DNA from: M3007 sp040080915
GTDB taxonomy: Bacteria > Bacteroidota > Bacteroidia > Chitinophagales > Saprospiraceae
NCBI GenBank assembly: GCA_040080915.1
Contig: JBEBHD010000226.1
Location: 1-8,965, forward strand
Length of the DNA stretch: 8,965 bases
Direction of reading: 5' to 3'
Shown: piece after piece, positions 5,872-8,965 of the stretch
How the letters are laid out: each line of letters begins with the position of its first letter
Numbering within the stretch: position 1 is the stretch's first letter
Made by a program: the position numbers and the translations under genes
The notes under the pieces: generated by a model
What the model saw: the letters and a program-made list of their open reading frames with translations, nothing else
What the model was told of the DNA's origin: nothing
Database searches by the model: none

Positions 5872-7938
5872 ATGACCTACTTTCATCGTGATATTTCCTG
5901 GCTGTCGTTCAACTACCGTGTCCTGCAAGAGGCAAAAGACCCGGCGGTCCCCCTTTTGGAGCGGTTGAAGTTTTTGGCCATCTACTCGTCCAACCTCGAC
6001 GAGTTTTTTCGCATTCGCGTGGCCAGCATCCGCAACCTGAAAAAAGTAGGCAAAAAAACCAAGGCTGAACTGGACTTCGTTCCCCGAGAAGTATTGCGCG
6101 AGATACACGAGATCGTGAACTGCCAGCAAGAAGAGGTGTCGCAGATTTTTGCCAAACAGATCGTACCAGAATTGCGCAAACACAATGTGTACATTTTGCG
6201 CCGAATGGACCTCAACGCCGAACAGCGCTACTTTGTAGAGACCTATTTTCACAACAACCTGCTGCCGTTTGTGATGCCCGTGTTGTTGGTCAAGCAGCGC
6301 ATTCGGGCATTTTTAGCCAATGCCCACCTATACCTCGCCGTGCATTTGCGCCCGCGCAAAAAGCCTTTGGCCGCGAGCGAGTACGCTTTAGTGAAAATTC
6401 CGTCCGATCAGTTGCCGCGTTTTATTCCACTGCCGTCGGCGGACGGGAGGCACGACCTGATTCTATTGGACGACATCGTGCGGCACTCCGTTTCGTGGTT
6501 GTTTCCGGGGTATGACATCCAAGACACCTACTCCATCAAGCTCACCCGCGATGCCGAACTGTACATTGACGATGAGTTTTCGGGCGATTTGGTGCAGAAA
6601 ATTAAGGCCAGCCTGTCCAAACGGCAGGTCGGCCCGGCCAGCCGTTTTGTATTTGACCGGGAAATGCCCGATCACCTGCTGAATTACCTGAAAGACACTT
6701 TCGGCCTCGGCAAAAACGATATGTTGCCGGAAGGGCGTTACCACAACAACTTCGACTTTTTCAAATTCCCTGACTTTGGCCTGACCTACCTGAAAAACAA
6801 GCCGTTGCCGCCACTGCCCCACCCGTTGCTCCACGACACGGACGATCCATTTAGCGTGATTCGGCAAAAAGACCAGATGGTGCATGTGCCCTACCAGTCG
6901 TACCAGTCGGTGGTCAATTTCTTCGAGCACGCAGCCAAAGACCCCAACGTGACGCATATCAAGGTGATCCAGTACCGGGTGGCTAAGCGCAGTAAAATAT
7001 TGGAGGCCCTGATGGATGCCGTGCGCCATGGCAAGCAGGTCTCGGCGTTCGTGGAAATAAAAGCCCGCTTCGACGAGGCCGCCAACTTGGAGTGGGGCGA
7101 GCGGCTCGAACGGGCGGGCGTACGCGTCCACTACTCGTTTCCGGGCGTGAAAGTACACTCCAAATTAGCCCTTGTGCGGCGCATGGAAAACGGCAAGCCC
7201 CGGCTGTATACCTACCTCGCAACCGGCAATTTCCACGAAGAAACCGCCATGGTGTACTCCGATTTCGGAGTTTTCACCGCCGACACCCGGCTCGCGACGG
7301 AGGTCAGCAACGTGTTTTCGTTTTTGGAAAATATCAAACCACCGCGGCAGGAGTTTGAGCACCTGTTCGTGGGCAAGTTCAACCTGCGCCCGGCACTGTA
7401 CGAATTGATTGACCATGAGATCGCTGAGGCCGAAGCGGGCAAACCAGCCTACATCCTGATAAAAACCAACAGCCTCGAAGACCGGGAGGTGATCCAAAAA
7501 CTGTACGCAGCATCGCAGGCGGGGGTGCGGGTGGAATTGATCGTGCGGGGTATTTGCTGTTTGGTACCTGGAATCAAGGGCGTAAGCGACAATATCGAGA
7601 TCATCAGTATCGTGGACCGGTACCTGGAGCACGCCAGGGTGTTCCTGTTCCACCACAGCGGTGAAGAAAAAATGTACCTGTCCAGCGCCGACTTGATGCA
7701 GCGCAACCTCAATTTTCGCATCGAAACGGCCTTTCCGGTGTACGACAAAGATTTGAAAGCCGAAATCCGGGAGCTGATCAATTTACAGTTGGAAGACAAT
7801 GTGAAGGCCCGCATCATTGACCACGAGAGCCGGAATGAATACCGCCGCAGCAACACCGACATACCCGTCCGGGCGCAATTGGAAACCTACTTCCATTTCA
7901 AGCGCAAAATCGAAACAGGGGAGGAAATACCGGGGTAA
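5872..7938 (+). CDS. ppk1: Polyphosphate kinase 1
   Basis: PPK1 reversibly transfers the gamma-phosphate of ATP onto inorganic polyphosphate, for phosphate and energy storage and stress responses. The protein has 688 residues, the normal length. The N-terminal domain opens with YFHRDISWLSFNYRVLQEA. The middle 'head' domain runs through NNFDFFKFPDFG, and the two phospholipase-D-like C-terminal domains follow. The autophosphorylated His is H429 in GVKVHSKLAL (equivalent to E. coli H435). H587 in RYLEHARVFLF corresponds to E. coli H592. The position of E. coli H454 is Y448 (YTYLATGN). SSADLMQRNL and the C-terminal VRAQLETYFHFK are also typical. The ATG at 5872 fits the family start; an in-frame ATG at 5695 would run into the DUF72 gene. 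It appears to be a single transcription unit, as no exopolyphosphatase gene is adjacent. Confidence 0.98.
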   Translation: MTYFHRDISWLSFNYRVLQEAKDPAVPLLERLKFLAIYSSNLDEFFRIRVASIRNLKKVGKKTKAELDFVPREVLREIHEIVNCQQEEVSQIFAKQIVPELRKHNVYILRRMDLNAEQRYFVETYFHNNLLPFVMPVLLVKQRIRAFLANAHLYLAVHLRPRKKPLAASEYALVKIPSDQLPRFIPLPSADGRHDLILLDDIVRHSVSWLFPGYDIQDTYSIKLTRDAELYIDDEFSGDLVQKIKASLSKRQVGPASRFVFDREMPDHLLNYLKDTFGLGKNDMLPEGRYHNNFDFFKFPDFGLTYLKNKPLPPLPHPLLHDTDDPFSVIRQKDQMVHVPYQSYQSVVNFFEHAAKDPNVTHIKVIQYRVAKRSKILEALMDAVRHGKQVSAFVEIKARFDEAANLEWGERLERAGVRVHYSFPGVKVHSKLALVRRMENGKPRLYTYLATGNFHEETAMVYSDFGVFTADTRLATEVSNVFSFLENIKPPRQEFEHLFVGKFNLRPALYELIDHEIAEAEAGKPAYILIKTNSLEDREVIQKLYAASQAGVRVELIVRGICCLVPGIKGVSDNIEIISIVDRYLEHARVFLFHHSGEEKMYLSSADLMQRNLNFRIETAFPVYDKDLKAEIRELINLQLEDNVKARIIDHESRNEYRRSNTDIPVRAQLETYFHFKRKIETGEEIPG

Positions 7939-7939
7939 T

Positions 7940-7956
7940 AATTTTTTCAAAAAATT
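7940..7956. terminator. Possible A/T palindrome terminator after ppk
   Basis: AATTTTTT (7940-7947), C, AAAAAATT (7949-7956) is a perfect A/T palindrome immediately behind the ppk stop codon. It lacks a GC-rich stem, so it would be a weak intrinsic terminator at best, or simply AT-rich spacer. Confidence 0.3.
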
Positions 7957-7970
7957 TACCGAACAAACGC

Positions 7971-8002
7971 TTGCCAGTTTCAAAAGTGCTGATCTATCTT
8001 TG
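7971..8002 (+). promoter_or_regulatory. Bacteroidota-type promoter of tRNA-Gly
   Basis: TTG (7971-7973) and TATCTTTG (7995-8002) are separated by 21 bases and match the Bacteroidota housekeeping sigma consensus TTG / TAnnTTTG. Transcription would begin near 8009, about 30 bases before the mature tRNA-Gly. This is also evidence for the taxonomic assignment. Confidence 0.75.
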
Positions 8003-8039
8003 CACCCGCTTAAAGGGCAGAACGTTCAAAGCGACATAC

Positions 8040-8115
8040 GCGGAAATAGCTCAGCTGGTAGAGCGCAACCTTGCCAAGGTTGAGGTCGCGAGTTCGAATC
8101 TCGTTTTCCGCTCCA
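8040..8115 (+). tRNA. tRNA-Gly(GCC)
   Basis: A complete cloverleaf: acceptor GCGGAAA (8040-8046) with TTTCCGC (8105-8111), D stem GCTC/GAGC, and anticodon stem CAACC/GGTTG around the loop TTGCCAA with anticodon GCC (8073-8075). The T stem GCGAG/CTCGT surrounds TTCGAAT. The discriminator is T8112 and the 3' CCA is encoded (8113-8115). It decodes GGC and GGU glycine codons. Confidence 0.97.
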
Positions 8116-8147
8116 CGAAAACCCACGCCAGCGCGTGGGTTTTTTCG
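8116..8147 (+). terminator. Intrinsic terminator after tRNA-Gly
   Basis: ACCCACGC (8121-8128) pairs with GCGTGGGT (8133-8140) around a 4-base loop. Flanking AAAA and TTTTT extend the stem, and the T tract runs to 8145. It begins directly behind the tRNA CCA end, so it separates tRNA-Gly transcription from the next tRNA gene. Confidence 0.9.
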
Positions 8148-8158
8148 TTAGTGCGGCA

Positions 8159-8166
8159 TACTTTTG
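8159..8166 (+). promoter_or_regulatory. -7 promoter element of tRNA-Leu
   Basis: TACTTTTG matches TAnnTTTG exactly and ends 13 bases before the tRNA-Leu 5' end, giving a start near 8173. The -33 region falls in the terminator of tRNA-Gly and has no TTG at the best spacing, so the promoter is only half-consensus. Confidence 0.6.
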
Positions 8167-8179
8167 TCGGCACAAAAAA

Positions 8180-8496
8180 GCCCGGGTGGTGGAATGGTAG
8201 ACACGCAGGACTTAAATTGAAATTTGAGTGCTCATGGGGAAACCTACGATGCAAAACCGCTTAAATTCGGGGAAACCTTCGCCCAACAGGCATGGCAATC
8301 CCGAGCCAAGTCCCGATCATCAGATCGGGAAAGGTGTAGAGACTTGACAGGCGGCGCCTACGTCCCATTTGTGGATTTGGCGAAGAGAAAGTCCAGACCA
8401 CGAATCCCGATGTAAATCGGGAGCGGCGAAAGCCGAAGTGTGTACGAAAATCCTGTGACCGTTGAGGTCGTACGGGTTCGAGCCCCGTCCCGGGCA
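8180..8496 (+). tRNA. tRNA-Leu(UAA), split by a group I intron
   Basis: Exon 1 is 8180-8213 and exon 2 is 8447-8496. Joined, they give a normal type II leucine tRNA of 84 bases: acceptor GCCCGGG (8180-8186) with CCCGGGC (8489-8495), and anticodon stem CAGGA (8206-8210) with TCCTG (8451-8455). The loop is CTT + AAAA with anticodon TAA. A long variable arm GACC/GGTC (8457-8469) and a T arm ACGGG-TTCGAGC-CCCGT (8472-8488) follow. The discriminator is A8496. The next bases are CCT, so CCA is not encoded and must be added by CCA-adding enzyme, unlike the neighbouring tRNA-Gly. Without splicing the anticodon loop would be destroyed, so function depends on intron removal. The tRNA reads UUA and UUG codons. 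Confidence 0.95.
8214..8446 (+). ncRNA. Group I self-splicing intron (IC3-like) in tRNA-Leu(UAA)
   Basis: This is a 233-nt intron inserted after U34 of the anticodon. P1: exon ACTT (8210-8213) pairs with the internal guide GAGT (8226-8229), including the splice-site U.G wobble T8213.G8226; AAAT (8214-8217) with ATTT (8222-8225) extends the hairpin. P3 is CCGCT (8257-8261) with GGCGG (8350-8354). P4 is TTCGGG (8266-8271) with CCCGAG (8300-8305). A short P5 region follows CGGGGAAACC. P6a is TCCCGATC (8311-8318) with GATCGGGA (8323-8330). P7 is GACTT (8341-8345) with AAGTC (8389-8393). P8 is CGCC (8355-8358) with GGCG (8379-8382), and J8/7 is AAGAGAA-like. P9 is TCCCGAT/ATCGGGA with a GTAA loop, plus CGGC-GAAA-GCCG (8424-8435). 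The last base is omega-G8446. The strings GGCAATCCCGAGCCAAG and AGAGACTTGACAGG resemble the cyanobacterial tRNA-Leu intron core. No ORF is encoded inside. Helices were assigned by eye. Confidence 0.93.
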
Positions 8497-8512
8497 CCTA
8501 AGTTTGGGTGCC
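8493..8512. repeat. Inverted repeat at the tRNA-Leu 3' end
   Basis: GGCACC (8493-8498), the 3' end of the tRNA with its first trailer bases, is the reverse complement of GGTGCC (8507-8512) across an 8-base loop. It lies in the 18-base gap between tRNA-Leu and the convergent HNH gene. It might act as a weak bidirectional terminator hairpin without a T tract, or be a trace of an insertion at the tRNA end. Confidence 0.4.
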
Positions 8513-8514
8513 AA

Positions 8515-8965
8515 TTACTGTTTTCGTCTGCGCCATGTGCCTGTTAAGGCATGGCAATTAGGGCATAGCATGGTTAAATTCTCCAACCTGTTGTTGCTGC
8601 TGTCTCCGTCTATATGCTCCAATTCCAACGGTATGGGATGGCCTTGCCACTCCTTAATTCCACAAGCATAGCACCGCCTTTCAAAATACCCTTCTCGAAG
8701 TAGTCACTTCCGCAACTTGTGCGACTGGTACGTAGAACCACCTACCAATAACTCTTCCAGCGGTTTCGCAGGGTTTGGCTTAAATGATAGACCTTGATTC
8801 CACCCTTTTCCTATAAAATGTTCCGTATTTATGTCATGCTCGATAATTTTTCGTTGGATGGTCACATAGTTTCCACCCGCCTGTTTCAGTCCCAAAAGGA
8901 TTAGGACTTGACGAATTGAGGTAGCCTTCGCAATGGCTTCGATTAACTGTTCCTTAGTGTATGAA
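8515..8965 (-). pseudogene. HNH endonuclease, free-standing, in-frame TGA (5' partial)
   Basis: The minus frame is open from the right edge (SYTKEQLIEAIAKATSIRQV...) to a TGA at 8704-8706. It resumes in the same frame with LLREGYFERRCYACG and ends at TAA (8515-8517), about 150 codons in view. The N-terminal half carries LLGLKQAGGNY and a later HFIGKGW, typical of a widespread bacterial HNH endonuclease family. The C-terminal half has the zinc-type Cys pairs CYAC and CPNC and the H-N-H core LELEHIDGD...NNRLENL...LCPNCHALT. The family normally reads through this position as '.RLLREG', so a CGA to TGA change is the simplest explanation. TGA is an ordinary stop here, as other genes in the window end with it. 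The gene sits tail to tail with the intron-bearing tRNA-Leu, 18 bases away. The true start is probably only a few codons beyond the window. A sequencing error or readthrough is possible but less likely. Confidence 0.85.

Noticed and set aside
6463..7158. Minus-strand ORFs inside ppk (5794-6252, 6463-7158, 7165-7656)
   Set aside because: They are shadows of the clearly conserved PPK1 frame and show no domain of their own.
8051..8254. Minus-strand ORF of 67 codons across tRNA-Gly, the terminator and exon 1 of tRNA-Leu
   Set aside because: Antisense to RNA genes; no protein family resemblance other than the tRNA-derived tail.
7971..8415. Plus-strand ORFs (7971-8264 and 8224-8415) through the tRNA region
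   Set aside because: They run through tRNA, terminator and intron structures that account for the sequence; no ribosome binding or family features.
8311..8422. Repeated hairpins as a possible CRISPR-like or REP element
   Set aside because: There are only two copies, and both occupy expected P6a and P9 positions of the intron.
8214..8446. Whether the tRNA-Leu insert could be a degenerate second tRNA, a tmRNA or an integrated element
   Set aside because: It has no att-like direct repeat and no ORF, and shows the full group I helix order with the U.G splice wobble and terminal G, so an intron is the better reading.
8261..8497. Minus-strand ORF of 78 codons across the tRNA-Leu and intron
   Set aside because: It is the antisense of the tRNA T-arm and intron. 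Its start reads as the typical spurious peptide that arises opposite tRNA 3' ends, and the RNA explains the sequence fully.

Overview
The window looks like a chromosomal segment of a moderately GC-rich member of the Bacteroidota (Saprospiria- or Chitinophagia-like, by inference). The support is the gene content (short DUF721/DciA protein, Bacteroidota-type MtgA and PPK1, a stand-alone GyrI-like protein) and two sites upstream of the tRNA genes that match the Bacteroidota promoter element TAnnTTTG exactly. There is no plasmid or prophage backbone. The protein-coding genes are packed tightly, and no gene-free stretch exceeds about 155 bases.

Left part (1-2924): the 3' end of a GyrI-like effector-binding protein meets, tail to tail with overlapping stop codons, a minus-strand series. 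Read from its 5' end, that series is a DUF721/DciA-like protein, the peptidoglycan glycosyltransferase MtgA, and a secreted amidohydrolase-fold protein. The amidohydrolase has lost most of the expected metal ligands and may be a pseudoenzyme. Middle part (3080-7938): a uridine-phosphorylase-like nucleoside phosphorylase, a convergent class I SAM-dependent methyltransferase, a DUF72 protein, and a complete polyphosphate kinase 1. These are mostly housekeeping or metabolic genes with no obvious shared pathway.

Right part (7971-8965): this is the most interesting region. A tRNA-Gly(GCC) gene with its own promoter and terminator is followed by a tRNA-Leu(UAA) gene. The anticodon loop of tRNA-Leu(UAA) is interrupted after U34 by a 233-nt ORF-less group I intron. 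The core helices P1, P3-P9, the U.G splice-site wobble and the terminal omega-G can all be read in the sequence. Only 18 bases beyond the end of this tRNA, in the opposite orientation, lies a free-standing HNH endonuclease gene. It carries an in-frame TGA between its N-terminal half and its HNH half, so it is probably a decaying gene. A group I intron at the classical cyanobacterial/plastid tRNA-Leu site beside a broken HNH endonuclease in a Bacteroidota-like genome is the main candidate for something unusual.
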